The notes under the pieces are model-generated. The model worked only from the letters and a program-made list of their open reading frames with translations, ran no database searches and was not told the origin of the DNA. DNA of 64,000 bases from contig NZ_RSEB01000006.1 of assembly GCF_003933745.1 (NCBI RefSeq), forward strand, positions 62,001 through 126,000. The letters are read 5' to 3'. The translations under genes were made by a program, and so were the position numbers. The DNA is from Glycomyces terrestris. Lineage in GTDB: Bacteria > Actinomycetota > Actinomycetes > Mycobacteriales > Micromonosporaceae. Below are positions 34,054 through 44,069 of this stretch, piece after piece. The stretch's first letter is position 1; each line of letters opens with the position of its first letter.

Positions 34054-35472
34054 TCACGCCGGGACCCGCTCGCGGGTCTCGGCGCCGTCCGCCTCCGGCT
34101 GCGCGGTCTCGGCGCTCGCGGCGCGGTAGCGCTCGCTCAGCTGCCGGTACTGCGGGGCGAGCATCGCGACCACGGCCAGCGCCGCCGTGAAGACCCCGCC
34201 GAGGAGGAGCAGCAGCGCGATGCCGCGGCTGTCGCCGGTGCCCAGCAGCCACTCCCACTGCCGCTGCCCGGCGTCGGTGCGCATGTAGGGGATGACCAGC
34301 AGCTCGGCCAGCGGCGCGATGAACAGCGCCGTGATCGGCGCGGCTGCGGCCTCGAAGGTCATCGCGAAGCCGAACACGCGGCCCTGCTTCTCGAACGGCA
34401 CCACGCGCTGGATCACGGTCTGCTCGGCGGCCTCGGCGGCGGGGATGAGCGCCATGAACAGCCACACGCCGGCGATGTAGAGCCAGGCCCATTCGCGGAG
34501 CGTGGAGACCGCGCCGGCCGCGCCGAGGACGACGACCACGATCAGGATGGTGCGGATCGGGTTCTTGCCGACGCCCTTCTTCGCGACGACCGCGCCGCCG
34601 GCGATGAAACCGGTGGAGGCCACCGCGAACCAGAAGCCCCAGCCCTGCACGCCGAACATGTCGATCCCGTACGGGTCCATGACCGCCATGGCGACCCCGC
34701 CGAACAGGTTGTTCAGCGACGTGAACAGCACCAGCGCCAGCAGCCCGGGGACGGCCCGCACGGCCAGCCAGCCGCCGCGCACGTCGACCCACGCCTCGAC
34801 CGGCCCGGTCCGCTCCTCGCGCTCCTCGGGGATCGCCAGCGGCGCCAGGTGGACGAGGGTCAGCGCGAGCGCGGCGATGCCGATGACGAGGGTCCAGCCC
34901 ATGCCGAGGAATCCGACGGACAGGCCGCTGAGGACGCTCGTCACGAGCATGGCCACGCCCTGGACGGCACCGACCATGCCGTTCGCGTTCGCATGGCGCT
35001 CTTGGGGGACGAGGAGGGTGACCGTGGTCGACAGCGCGATGCCGCGCAGTTGCTCGACCACCGCGCCGGCGAGCATCACCACGGCGAAGATCCAGAACCA
35101 CGGCGCGCCGAGGTCTTTGACGGCGTCCTGGCCGACCGCGAAGAAGAACAGGGCGTCGAGCACGAAGACCCCGAGCGCGGCGACCGTGGCCCACAGCATC
35201 ACGGCCTTCTTGCGGAACCGGTCGACCAGCGTCCCGAAGAACATCCCGAACAGCGCCAGGAACAGCATGTAGGACGCGCCGATCACGCCGGTGGCGATCA
35301 CGTTGCGCGTCTCGACGTAGATCCAGAACGTCAGCGCGAACCACAGGAAGCTCGTGGTGACGTTGGCGACCGCGGTGTTCACAAGCACGTGCAGGAACGT
35401 CCGGAACCCGTGCTCGGGCACGGCCCGCGGCTCCGGGGCGGGGGACTGCGTTGAGGTCGGCGCCTCGCTCAT
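34054..35472 (-). CDS. MFS transporter
   Basis: A 472-residue carrier with 12 predicted helices and a GTLVDRFRKKAVMLW loop 2-3 motif. It resembles drug/enterobactin-exporter-like MFS proteins (SGLSVGFLGMG, EQLRGIALSTTVTLLVPQE). Substrate unknown. No regulator overlaps it. The gene start is separated from the peptide-transporter operon by 536 bp. Confidence 0.85.
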   Translation of the reverse strand: MSEAPTSTQSPAPEPRAVPEHGFRTFLHVLVNTAVANVTTSFLWFALTFWIYVETRNVIATGVIGASYMLFLALFGMFFGTLVDRFRKKAVMLWATVAALGVFVLDALFFFAVGQDAVKDLGAPWFWIFAVVMLAGAVVEQLRGIALSTTVTLLVPQERHANANGMVGAVQGVAMLVTSVLSGLSVGFLGMGWTLVIGIAALALTLVHLAPLAIPEEREERTGPVEAWVDVRGGWLAVRAVPGLLALVLFTSLNNLFGGVAMAVMDPYGIDMFGVQGWGFWFAVASTGFIAGGAVVAKKGVGKNPIRTILIVVVVLGAAGAVSTLREWAWLYIAGVWLFMALIPAAEAAEQTVIQRVVPFEKQGRVFGFAMTFEAAAAPITALFIAPLAELLVIPYMRTDAGQRQWEWLLGTGDSRGIALLLLLGGVFTAALAVVAMLAPQYRQLSERYRAASAETAQPEADGAETRERVPA

Positions 35473-35880
35473 CTCAGGGTCCTTTCGGCAGGTCCGGTTC
35501 TCGGTGGAACCGCGTTCTCCAGCTAAGACCGGGCCCGGCCCCCGAATTCATCGGTCGCCGCCGGGGAAGGGCCGCCGGGTCGCCGCCACTGCGTCCCCGC
35601 TCGCCGCCGCTGACCGCCGCCCGGAGAGCTGGCCGCCCGCCGGCTGCTCCGCAGCCCGCCGCGGCTGCTCGCTATCGCTTGCCGTCCTTGGCCGCCGCTC
35701 CGGCGGAGGGGCCGCTGGGTGGCCGCCCCGCCTCGCCATCGCTCGCTGCGGGAAGGGCCGCTGGGTCGCCGCCCCGAAGCCCGCCGCTGCATGCCGAACC
35801 TTGGTCGCCTGGGATCCGGCCCGCCGCCACTCTTCCACCGTACGCTGCCGGTTCGGTGCCGAGGTCGAGGCCGATTCAGT
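35473..35880. repeat. Intergenic region with three copies of a ~27-bp GC-rich motif
   Basis: No gene recognised. The motif GGAAGGGCCGCTGGGTCGCC and close relatives occur near 35564, 35704 and 35751, with further partial matches between. Like other regions here it looks like decayed local duplication. The promoter of the peptide-transporter operon should lie at its right end, beside the GATATGT repeats. Confidence 0.45.
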
Positions 35881-35902
35881 GATATGTGATATGTGATATG
35901 TT
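35881..35902 (+). promoter_or_regulatory. Triple GATATGT direct repeat, candidate GntR operator
   Basis: Three exact head-to-tail heptamers GATATGT at 35881, 35888 and 35895, followed by TAC. Aligned as left arm, centre and right arm, 35888-35902 matches 12 of 15 positions of the perfect palindrome AATATGTGACATATT at 47897. It is 107 bases before the first ABC-transporter gene. Confidence 0.6.
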
Positions 35903-36008
35903 ACTGCGAACCGGCGCCCCGAGCGTCGGCCAGACGGCTCCCACGGCGGCCCGCCCCCGGGCCCGCGGAGCGGTCGATCGGCGCGAACAACCGAAAAGGA
36001 AATCCCCC

Positions 36009-37691
36009 ATGCTGAAGAAGCTCACGCGCGCACCGGCGGTCCTCGTCGCCGCGGCGCTGCTCCTCACCGGCTGCAACGGCCAGAACGACGCCGGCGGCGC
36101 GGCCGGCGACGACCCGGTCTCCGGCGGGACCATGCGCATGCTCCAGAACGCCGACTTCTCCTACCTCGACCCGGCCCGGGGCTGGGACGGCGGCGTCAAC
36201 GCCTTCTACCGCCTCGTCTACCGCGGCCTCACCATGCAGGCCGCCGGCGACGCCGAGGACCCGAACGCGATCGTCCCCGACCTGGCCGAGAGCCTCGGCA
36301 CCGCCTCAGAGGACGGTCTCACCTGGACCTACACCCTCAAGGACGGCCTGAAGTTCGACAACGGCGACCCCATCACCTCCGCCGAACTCGAATTCGGCAT
36401 CTCGCGCGCCTGGGACCCGGAGATCGGCATCGGCTCCCCGTGGCTGCGCAACACGATCGAGGCCCCCGCCGACTACGCCGGCCCCTACCAGTCCGGCGAC
36501 CACCCCGGGATCGAGACGCCCGACGAGAAGACCATCGTCTTCCACCTCATCGCGCCCTTCCCCGAGTTCGACTCCGTGCTCGCGCAGCCGAACGCGGTGC
36601 CCTTCCCGGTCGGCTCCGGCGCCGGCGACGAGTTCATCAACGACATCATCGCCTCCGGCCCCTACACGCTCGAGACCTACACGCCCGGCAGCCTCATCAA
36701 GCTGGTGCGCAACGAGCACTGGGACCCCGACACCGACGACGTGCGCAAGGCCTACCCCGACGCGTGGGAGTTCGAGATCGGCCTCGACGGCGCCACCATC
36801 GACGAGCGCCTCATGGCCGGCCAGGGCGCCGACGCCAACGCGATCTCCGGGCGCGTCCAGCCCGCCACCCTGGCCCGGCTCCAAGCGCCCGACCTGGCCG
36901 AGCGGGTCGAGACCGCCGACGCCTACTGCACCACCTACATGGGCATGAACACCACCAAGGCCCCGTTCGACAAGGTCGAGGTGCGGCAGGCGATGAACTA
37001 CGCCATCGACCGCGCCTCCCTCCAGACGGCCTCCGGCGGCAGCCAGCTCGCCGACCCCGCCACCACCATCACCCCGCCGTCCGTCAACGGCCACAAGGAC
37101 TTCGACCTCTACCCGAGCGAAGGCAACGCCGGCGACCCCGAGAAGGCCCTGGAGCTCCTCGCGTCCGTCGGCCTCCAGGACGGCTTCTCGTTCACCCTCG
37201 ACATCCGCTCGCAGCCGACCATGCAGGCGCAGGCCGAGTCCATCCAGCAGGCGCTCGCGAAGATCAACGTCGAGGTCGAGCTGAACGTCATCGACACCTC
37301 CACGTACTACGAGACGATCGGCACGCCCTCGCAGCAGTCCGACGCGGCCATCACCGGCTGGTGCCCCGACTGGGCCTCCAGCGCGTCCACGATGGTCCCG
37401 CCGCTGGTCGACGGCCGCCTCATCACCGACAAGGGCAACAACAACCTCGCCCAGATCGACGACCCGGGCATCAACGCCCGCATCGACGAGATCAAGGCCA
37501 TGACCGACCTCGACGCCGCGAACGTCGAGTGGGGCGAGTTCGACGAGGAGGTCATGGCGCTCGCGCCGATGGCCCCGCTGCTGTGGGAGAAGGGCGTGTT
37601 CCTGCCCGGCGAGAACGTCGCGAACTACATCCCGAACACCAGCATGACCGACCTGACGATCATCGGGCTCAAGGACCCGTCCGCGGGCTGA
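36009..37691 (+). CDS. Peptide ABC transporter substrate-binding lipoprotein
   Basis: A 560-residue family 5 (DppA/OppA-type) binding protein with lipobox LLLTGCNG. It has typical segments: DFSYLDPARGWDGG, WTYTLKDGLKFDNGDPITSAEL, SGPYTLETYTPG. It captures oligopeptides outside the membrane. The ATG at 36009 follows AAAAGGAAAT. It is the first gene of a nine-gene run (binding protein, two permeases, two ATPases, two prolyl peptidases, GH127, then GntR) aimed, I infer, at hydroxyproline-rich glycopeptides. Confidence 0.92.
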   Translation: MLKKLTRAPAVLVAAALLLTGCNGQNDAGGAAGDDPVSGGTMRMLQNADFSYLDPARGWDGGVNAFYRLVYRGLTMQAAGDAEDPNAIVPDLAESLGTASEDGLTWTYTLKDGLKFDNGDPITSAELEFGISRAWDPEIGIGSPWLRNTIEAPADYAGPYQSGDHPGIETPDEKTIVFHLIAPFPEFDSVLAQPNAVPFPVGSGAGDEFINDIIASGPYTLETYTPGSLIKLVRNEHWDPDTDDVRKAYPDAWEFEIGLDGATIDERLMAGQGADANAISGRVQPATLARLQAPDLAERVETADAYCTTYMGMNTTKAPFDKVEVRQAMNYAIDRASLQTASGGSQLADPATTITPPSVNGHKDFDLYPSEGNAGDPEKALELLASVGLQDGFSFTLDIRSQPTMQAQAESIQQALAKINVEVELNVIDTSTYYETIGTPSQQSDAAITGWCPDWASSASTMVPPLVDGRLITDKGNNNLAQIDDPGINARIDEIKAMTDLDAANVEWGEFDEEVMALAPMAPLLWEKGVFLPGENVANYIPNTSMTDLTIIGLKDPSAG

Positions 37692-37696
37692 CACCG

Positions 37697-38671
37697 ATGA
37701 CCTTCACTCCGACAGAACTCGAAGCTGAAGGCGCGGCGGGCGGCGAGCCGACCGGCGATCCCGCGTCGGCTCGCCCGCCCCGCTCCGGGCGGCGCCTCGC
37801 CCGCGCCTTCCTCCGCGACCGCGCCGCGGTCGCGTGCAGCGCCTACATCCTCGTCGTCGTCCTGATGGCCCTCGCCGCGCCGCTCCTGGTCGAGCTCAGC
37901 GGGCATGGCCCCCTGGAGTTCGACCAGGCCGCCGTCGACTCCGACCTCGGCGGCCTCCCCATCGGCTGGGGCGGCGGCATCGGCGCCGACCACTGGTTCG
38001 GCGTCGAACCCGGCAACGGCCGCGACATCTTCGCCCGGATCGTCTACGGCGCCAGGGTGTCCATGACGATCGCGCTCCTCGCCACCGCGCTCACCAGCGT
38101 CCTCGGCGTCGTCTTCGGACTCGTCGCCGGCTACTTCGGCGGACGCGTCGACATGGTGATCTCGCGCGTCATGGAGTTCCTGATGGCCTTCCCGGCCCTC
38201 ATCTTCATGATCGCCGTCCTCTCGGCCCTCCCGGCCGAGAACCGCCAGGCCCTGCTGGTCGTCGTCATCTCCTTCTTCGGCTGGCCCTACCTGGCCCGGA
38301 TCGTGCGCGGCCAGACCATGACGCTCAAGCAGCGCGAGTTCGTCGAGTCCGCGAAGGCGTCGGGCGCCTCCAGCGCCCAGATCATCTTCAAGGAGATCCT
38401 CCCCAACCTCTCCTCCACGATCATCGTCATGACCACCCTCGCGGTGCCCGGCTACGTCGGCACCGAGGCCGGACTGTCCTTTCTGGGCGTCGGCGTCGTC
38501 CCCCCGACGCCCTCCTGGGGCCAGATGATCGCCTCCTCCGTGCCCTGGTACGCCGTCGACCCCGCCTACTTCCTGTTCCCGGGCGCGTTCCTGTTCCTGC
38601 TCGTGCTCTCGTTCACCGTCCTCGGCGACCGCATCAAGAAGATCGCCGAATCCGGGGAGGCCCGCTCGTGA
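37697..38671 (+). CDS. Peptide ABC transporter permease (DppC type)
   Basis: A 324-residue inner-membrane permease. Residues 1-35 are a cytoplasmic leader, then about six helices. The DppC marker segments FGVEPGNGRDIFARIVYGAR and the EAA loop (EFVESAKASGASSAQIIFKEILPN) contact the ATPases. Five bases separate it from the binding-protein stop. Its stop overlaps the next GTG. Confidence 0.92.
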   Translation: MTFTPTELEAEGAAGGEPTGDPASARPPRSGRRLARAFLRDRAAVACSAYILVVVLMALAAPLLVELSGHGPLEFDQAAVDSDLGGLPIGWGGGIGADHWFGVEPGNGRDIFARIVYGARVSMTIALLATALTSVLGVVFGLVAGYFGGRVDMVISRVMEFLMAFPALIFMIAVLSALPAENRQALLVVVISFFGWPYLARIVRGQTMTLKQREFVESAKASGASSAQIIFKEILPNLSSTIIVMTTLAVPGYVGTEAGLSFLGVGVVPPTPSWGQMIASSVPWYAVDPAYFLFPGAFLFLLVLSFTVLGDRIKKIAESGEARS

Positions 38672-39666
38672 TCCGCTTCCTCGTGAACCGCCTCCTCGGC
38701 ATGGCCGTCGTCCTGCTCCTGGTGTGCCTGTTCACCTACGTGATCTTCTTCGTCCTCTCGCCCGATCCGGCCGTGCAGATCTGCGGCAAGAACTGCACCC
38801 CTGAGGCCATCGACCGCATCCGCGCCAACCTCGGCCTCGACGAGCCCTTCCGGACCCAGTTCTGGACGTTCCTCACCGGCCTGTTCGCCGGCCGCGCCTA
38901 CGGGACGGGCGCCAACGCGATCGAATGCGCCGCACCGTGCCTCGGCTACTCCTTCCAGACCAGCCAGCCGGTCACCGACATGATCCTCCAGCGCCTCCCC
39001 GTCTCCGCCACCGTCGCCGTCGGCGCCGCCGTCCTATGGCTCCTCGCCGGGGTCGCCGCCGGACTCCTCAGCGCCGTCAAGGAAGGGCGGTTCGCCGACC
39101 GGTTCATCGCCGGCCTCACCCTCACCGGCATGTCCGTCCCCAACTACGTCCTGGCGCTCTCGCTCCAGTTCCTCCTCGTCGTCACCCTCGGCTGGCTCCC
39201 CTTCCCGCAGGCCGTCCCCTTCGCGGAGGACCCCGGGCAGTGGTTCCTCAACTTCCTCATGCCCTGGACCGTCCTCTCCATCGGCGCCGCGGCCGTCTAC
39301 ACCAGACTCACGCGCGCGAACGTCATCGAGACCCTCCAGGAGAACTACGTGCGCACCGCCCGCGCCAAAGGACTCAGCCCCGGCCTCGTCTGGCGCCGCC
39401 ACGCCCTGCGCCCGGCCCTGACCCCCATCGTCACCATCTTCGGCATGGACTTCGCCGGCCTCCTCGGCGGCGCCCTCATCACCGAGACCGTGTTCGGCCT
39501 CAACGGCGTCGGCAAACTCGCCGCCGACTCCATCACCAAGAACGACCAGCCCGTCATCATGGGTGTCACGCTCCTCGCGGCGTTCCTCGTCGTCGTCGGC
39601 AACATGGTCGTCGACCTGCTGTACACCGCCATCGACCCGCGCGTGCGAGTGGGGAGCGCGACATGA
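38668..39666 (+). CDS. Peptide ABC transporter permease (DppB type)
   Basis: A 332-residue permease with the DppB N-terminus (IRFLVNRLLGMAVVLLLVCL), a periplasmic loop with four Cys (ICGKNC, ECAAPC) and an EAA loop (NYVRTARAKGLSPGLVWRRHALRPAL). The gene order C then B is reversed relative to E. coli dpp. The GTG start overlaps the previous stop. Confidence 0.92.
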   Translation: MIRFLVNRLLGMAVVLLLVCLFTYVIFFVLSPDPAVQICGKNCTPEAIDRIRANLGLDEPFRTQFWTFLTGLFAGRAYGTGANAIECAAPCLGYSFQTSQPVTDMILQRLPVSATVAVGAAVLWLLAGVAAGLLSAVKEGRFADRFIAGLTLTGMSVPNYVLALSLQFLLVVTLGWLPFPQAVPFAEDPGQWFLNFLMPWTVLSIGAAAVYTRLTRANVIETLQENYVRTARAKGLSPGLVWRRHALRPALTPIVTIFGMDFAGLLGGALITETVFGLNGVGKLAADSITKNDQPVIMGVTLLAAFLVVVGNMVVDLLYTAIDPRVRVGSAT

Positions 39667-40505
39667 CCGACCAGCGACCGCTCCTGCGCGTCCGCGACCT
39701 CACCGTCGGCTTCACCACGGCCGCAGGACGAGTCGAGGTCGTCAAGCGCCTCGGCTTCGACCTCGCCCGCGGCGGCGCCCTCGGCATCGTCGGCGAGTCC
39801 GGCTCCGGGAAGTCCATGACCAGCCTCGCCATCATGGGCCTGCTCCCCAAGGGCGCCGAGCGCACCGGCTCCATCGAACTCGACGGCACCGAGCTCACCA
39901 CCCTGCGCGAACGCCAGATGCAGGCCGTCCGCGGCGACCGCATCGCCATGGTCTTCCAGGACCCGCTGTCCTCGCTCAACCCGTACTACACCGTCGGCAC
40001 CCAGATCGCCGAGGCCTACCGCGCGCACCGCACCGGCGTCACCCGCCGCCAGGCCCGCAAGGTCGCGATCGAGGCCATGGAACGCGTCCACATCAAGGAC
40101 GCCGCCCGCCGCGTCGACCACTACCCGCACCAGTTCTCCGGCGGCATGCGCCAGCGCGTCATGATCGCCATGACCCTGAGCATGGAACCCGACCTCATCA
40201 TCGCCGACGAGCCCACCACCGCCCTCGACGTCACCGTCCAGGCCCAGATCCTCGACCTCCTCGCCGAGATCCGCCGCGACACCGGCGCCGGCCTCATCCT
40301 CATCACCCACGACCTCGCCGTCGTCTCCGAAGTGGCCGACCACATCGTCGTCATGCGCGAAGGCGACCTCGTCGAACAGGGCACCGCCGAACAGGTCTTC
40401 AGCGACCCCCGGGCCGACTACACCCGCATGCTCCTCGACGCCGTCCCCCGCATCGACGACGAGATCGGCCTGCTCCGCACCACCGCGACCGAGGAGCCCC
40501 GATGA
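39663..40505 (+). CDS. Peptide ABC transporter ATPase (DppD type)
   Basis: A 280-residue ATPase: Walker [11 protein letters not shown]-loop [11 protein letters not shown], signature FSGGMRQR, Walker [13 protein letters not shown] and switch His in LITHDLAVV. It ends soon after the ATPase domain and lacks the usual long C-terminal Cys-rich tail of DppD. Four-base overlaps join it to both neighbours. Confidence 0.92.
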   Translation: MTDQRPLLRVRDLTVGFTTAAGRVEVVKRLGFDLARGGALGIVGESGSGKSMTSLAIMGLLPKGAERTGSIELDGTELTTLRERQMQAVRGDRIAMVFQDPLSSLNPYYTVGTQIAEAYRAHRTGVTRRQARKVAIEAMERVHIKDAARRVDHYPHQFSGGMRQRVMIAMTLSMEPDLIIADEPTTALDVTVQAQILDLLAEIRRDTGAGLILITHDLAVVSEVADHIVVMREGDLVEQGTAEQVFSDPRADYTRMLLDAVPRIDDEIGLLRTTATEEPR

Positions 40506-41359
40506 CCGCACCCCTGCTCCGCGCCACCGGCCTCGTCAAGGAGTTCACCGTCCGCGGCACCGGCCTCCTCGGCCGCGCCGCCCGGTTCCGCGCCGTCGAC
40601 GACGTCTCCCTCGACGTGCACGCCGGCGAGACCCTCGCCCTCGTCGGCGAGTCCGGCTCCGGCAAGTCCACCACCGCGCGCCTCATCGCCCGCCTCATCG
40701 ACACCACCAGCGGCACCATCGAGTTCGCCGGCCGCGACGTCCACGCCCTCACCGGCAAGGACCTCCACGCCTACCGCGGCGACGTCCAGGTCGTCTTCCA
40801 GGACCCCTACTCCTCCCTGAACCCCAAGCACACCGTCGAGCGCATCGTCACCGCCCCGCTCGTCTACCAGAAGCGCCCGATTCCCGGCGGCGCCCGCGCC
40901 TTCACCCGGGAGCTCATGGAGCGCGTCGGCCTCGACCCCGACCACTCCGGCCGCTTCCCCGCCCAGTTCTCCGGCGGCCAGGCCCAGCGCATCGGCATCG
41001 CCCGCGCGCTGGCCGTCTCCCCGAAGCTCATCATCGCCGACGAGGCGGTCTCGGCCCTCGACGTCTCCGTGCAGGCCCAGGTGATCAACCTGCTGCGCCG
41101 CCTCCAGGACGAGGAGGGCTTCAGCTACCTGTTCATCGCCCACGACCTCGCCGTGGTGCGCCAGATCGCCCACCGCGTCGCCGTCATGAACGCCGGCCGC
41201 ATCGTCGAGTCCGGCGACCGCGACCAGGTCTTCGGCGACCCGCAGGACCCCTACACCCGCAGGCTGCTCGCGGCCGTCCCGCGCATCCGGCCAGAATGGG
41301 ACGCCGCGAGGCGCCGCAACGAGCGCGCCCGCCGAACCGTAGAGGAGGCCGCCCGATGA
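40502..41359 (+). CDS. Peptide ABC transporter ATPase (DppF type)
   Basis: A 285-residue ATPase: [42 protein letters not shown] and FIAHDLAVV. Walker B carries ADEAVSALD where most have DEPxSALD; the Glu is intact. It pairs with the preceding ATPase as the motor of the importer. Confidence 0.92.
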   Translation: MTAPLLRATGLVKEFTVRGTGLLGRAARFRAVDDVSLDVHAGETLALVGESGSGKSTTARLIARLIDTTSGTIEFAGRDVHALTGKDLHAYRGDVQVVFQDPYSSLNPKHTVERIVTAPLVYQKRPIPGGARAFTRELMERVGLDPDHSGRFPAQFSGGQAQRIGIARALAVSPKLIIADEAVSALDVSVQAQVINLLRRLQDEEGFSYLFIAHDLAVVRQIAHRVAVMNAGRIVESGDRDQVFGDPQDPYTRRLLAAVPRIRPEWDAARRRNERARRTVEEAAR

Positions 41360-42657
41360 ACACCGCCCCGAACCCGCTCACGTATTCGATGCCCGGCATG
41401 CGCGTCAGCGAGCGCCACGTGCGCGTCCCGCTCGACTGGGACGACCCCGCCCGCGGCGAGATCGAGGTGTTCGTGCGCGAACTGGTCGACCCCGACCGCC
41501 GCGACGCCGACCTCCCGCTCCTCACCTACCTCCAAGGCGGCCCCGGCGGCGCGAACCCGCGCCCCCTCAAGGCCGACGGCTGGATCGAGGAGGCCCTCGC
41601 CGACTACCGGATCGTCCTGGTCGACCAGCGCGGCACCGGCCGCAGCACCCCCGTCGACGCGCAGATCGTCGCCGCGCTCGGCGACGGCGAGGCCGGCGCC
41701 GACTACCTCGCCTGCTTCCGCGCCGACTCGATCGTGCGCGACCTCGAACACGTCCGCACCACCGTCTACAACGGACGGAAATGGACGACGCTGGCGCAGT
41801 CCTACGGCGGCTGGCTCACCCTCGCCTACCTCTCCCGCGCCCCCGAAGCCCTCAGCGCCGCATACGTGTGCGGCGGCATCCCCGGCCTCCCCATGAGCGC
41901 CGACGAGGTCTACCGCCGCACCTTCGACCGCGTCGCCGCCAAGACCGCCGAGTACTACCGCCGCTACCCCCAGGACGCCGCCCGCGTCGCCGCGATCGCC
42001 GACCACCTCGCCGCCGCGCCCGTACGCCTGCCCGACGGCGACCTCCTCACCGTCCGCCGCTTCCAGACCCTCGGCATCGACTTCGGCATGAAACCCGGCC
42101 TCGAACGCATGCACTGGCTCGTCGAACACGCCTTCGTCCAGCAGGGCCGCCTCTCCGAAGGCTTCCTCGCCGACGTCCTCGCCCGCACCTCCTCCGCCGC
42201 CAACCCCCTCTTCTGGACCCTCCAGGAGTCCATCTACGGCGACGGCCACAACGGTCCCACCGCCTGGGCCGCCCAGCGCGAACGCGACCGCCGCCCCGAG
42301 TTCGGCGAGGACCGCCGGCCCCTCCCGTTCACCGGCGAGATGGCCTTCCCCTGGATGTTCGACGAGATCCGGCTCCTGCGCGGCTTCAAACCCGCCGTCC
42401 ACGCCCTCGCCGAACGCCGCGAATGGAGCCCCATCCTCGACCCGGACCGCCTGGCCGCCAACGAGGTCCCCCTCGCCGCCGCCGTCTACTTCGACGACAT
42501 GTTCGTCGACGCCGGCCTGCAACTGGACACCCTCGACCGCATCGGCAACGCCCAGGCCTGGGTCACCAACGAGTTCGAACACGACGGCATCGGATCGGGC
42601 AGGGTCCTCACCCGCCTGCGCGACCTGGTCCGCGACCGAGGAGGAGAACGGCGATGA
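41356..42657 (+). CDS. Proline iminopeptidase-like alpha/beta hydrolase (S33)
   Basis: A 433-residue S33-family hydrolase: oxyanion segment QGGPGGANP, VDQRGTGRS and the nucleophile elbow AQSYGGW. It has no signal peptide, so it acts inside the cell. Members remove N-terminal proline from peptides. Overlap with the transporter ATPase gene (ATGA) ties peptide uptake to prolyl-peptide cleavage. Hydroxyproline as the P1 residue is inferred from the locus. Confidence 0.87.
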   Translation: MNTAPNPLTYSMPGMRVSERHVRVPLDWDDPARGEIEVFVRELVDPDRRDADLPLLTYLQGGPGGANPRPLKADGWIEEALADYRIVLVDQRGTGRSTPVDAQIVAALGDGEAGADYLACFRADSIVRDLEHVRTTVYNGRKWTTLAQSYGGWLTLAYLSRAPEALSAAYVCGGIPGLPMSADEVYRRTFDRVAAKTAEYYRRYPQDAARVAAIADHLAAAPVRLPDGDLLTVRRFQTLGIDFGMKPGLERMHWLVEHAFVQQGRLSEGFLADVLARTSSAANPLFWTLQESIYGDGHNGPTAWAAQRERDRRPEFGEDRRPLPFTGEMAFPWMFDEIRLLRGFKPAVHALAERREWSPILDPDRLAANEVPLAAAVYFDDMFVDAGLQLDTLDRIGNAQAWVTNEFEHDGIGSGRVLTRLRDLVRDRGGERR

Positions 42658-44069
42658 CCGACACCCGCCCGCCCTACGCCGGCACCCGCTACCCGCGGCT
42701 CGCCGAGATCCCCGCGTTCACCGAGCACATCGCGACGGGCTGGAGCACCGCGCCCGTCCCCGCGACCCCCGTCCCCGGCGCGCCCGAGGCCGCCGCCGCC
42801 CACCGCGACCGCCTCTCCGAACGCCTGCCCGGCCAGGCGATCGTCGTCGCCTCCGGCACCGCCCGCGTCCGCAACGACGACAACGACTACCCCTTCCGCG
42901 CCGACAGCGACTTCACCTGGCTCACCGGCTGCCAGGTCGAAGGCGCCGTCCTCGTCATGACCCCGCGCCCCGGCGGCCACGACGCCCGCCTCTTCATGCC
43001 CCCGCCCTTCCGCCCCGGCGACACCGGCTTCTTCGCGAACGCCGCCCACGGCGAACTCTGGGTCGGCGCCTCCCCGGGCCTGCCCGAATGGTCCGACGCC
43101 CTCCAACTCCCCGTCGCACCCGCCGCCGACCTCACCGCGCCGCCCGGCGCCCTCACCACCGGCTCGGCCGGCGACGACCTCACCGCCCGGCACGGCCTCG
43201 AACCCTCTCCGCTCCTCGAACGCCACCTCGCCGCCCTGCGGATGATCAAGGACCCCTGGGAGATCGAGCAGCTGCGCGACGCCGTCGACGCCACCGTCGC
43301 GGGCTTCGCCGCCGTCGCCGCCGAGATCCCGCGCGCCGTCAGCCACGGCCTCGGCGAACGCTGGCTCCAAGGCACCTTCGACCGCCACGCCCGCACCTTC
43401 GGCAACGGCACCGGCTACACCACCATCGTCGGCTCCGGACCGCACGCCCCCACCCTCCACTGGGTCCGCTGCGACGGCCCCGTCCTCCCCGACGAGGTCC
43501 TCCTCCTCGACATGGGCGTCGAGGCCCGCAGCCTCTACACCGCCGACGTCACCCGCACCCTCCCCGCCTCCGGAACCTTCAGCGGCCCCCAGCGCGACGT
43601 CCACGACCTCGTCGAACGCGCCCACCGCGCCGGCCTCGCGCAGATCCGACCCGGCGTCCAGTACCTCGACTTCCACTACGCCGCAATGGAAGTCATCGCA
43701 ACCGGCCTCCACGACTGGGGCCTGCTCCCCGTCTCCGTTGACGAAGCGCTCTCCCCGCACGGCCAGCACCACCGCCGCTACCTCGCCTGCGGCATCGGCC
43801 ACCACCTCGGCCTCGACGTCCACGACTGCTCCGCAGCCGAGTACGAGGACTACATGGGCGCCGACCTCCAGCCCGGCGTCGTCATGACCGTCGAACCCGG
43901 CCTCTACTTCCACGCCAACGACCTCACCGTGCCGCCCGAACTGCGCGGCATCGGCGTGCGCCTCGAAGACGACGTCCTCGTCACCCCCACCGGCGCCGAC
44001 GTCCTCTCCGCCGCCCTCCCGATCGACGCCGCCGGCATCGAGACCTGGACGAAGGCGCAGCAGTCGTGA
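42654..44069 (+). CDS. Xaa-Pro aminopeptidase (M24B)
   Basis: A 471-residue cytoplasmic metallopeptidase. An N-terminal creatinase-like domain (DNDYPFRADSDFTWLTG) precedes the pita-bread catalytic domain with ligands in LLDMGV, YTADVTR, GIGHHLGLDVHD, TVEPGLYF and VRLEDDVLV. It releases the residue before proline. Placed between an iminopeptidase and a beta-arabinofuranosidase, it should help take imported Pro/Hyp-rich peptides down to single residues. Confidence 0.92.
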   Translation: MTDTRPPYAGTRYPRLAEIPAFTEHIATGWSTAPVPATPVPGAPEAAAAHRDRLSERLPGQAIVVASGTARVRNDDNDYPFRADSDFTWLTGCQVEGAVLVMTPRPGGHDARLFMPPPFRPGDTGFFANAAHGELWVGASPGLPEWSDALQLPVAPAADLTAPPGALTTGSAGDDLTARHGLEPSPLLERHLAALRMIKDPWEIEQLRDAVDATVAGFAAVAAEIPRAVSHGLGERWLQGTFDRHARTFGNGTGYTTIVGSGPHAPTLHWVRCDGPVLPDEVLLLDMGVEARSLYTADVTRTLPASGTFSGPQRDVHDLVERAHRAGLAQIRPGVQYLDFHYAAMEVIATGLHDWGLLPVSVDEALSPHGQHHRRYLACGIGHHLGLDVHDCSAAEYEDYMGADLQPGVVMTVEPGLYFHANDLTVPPELRGIGVRLEDDVLVTPTGADVLSAALPIDAAGIETWTKAQQS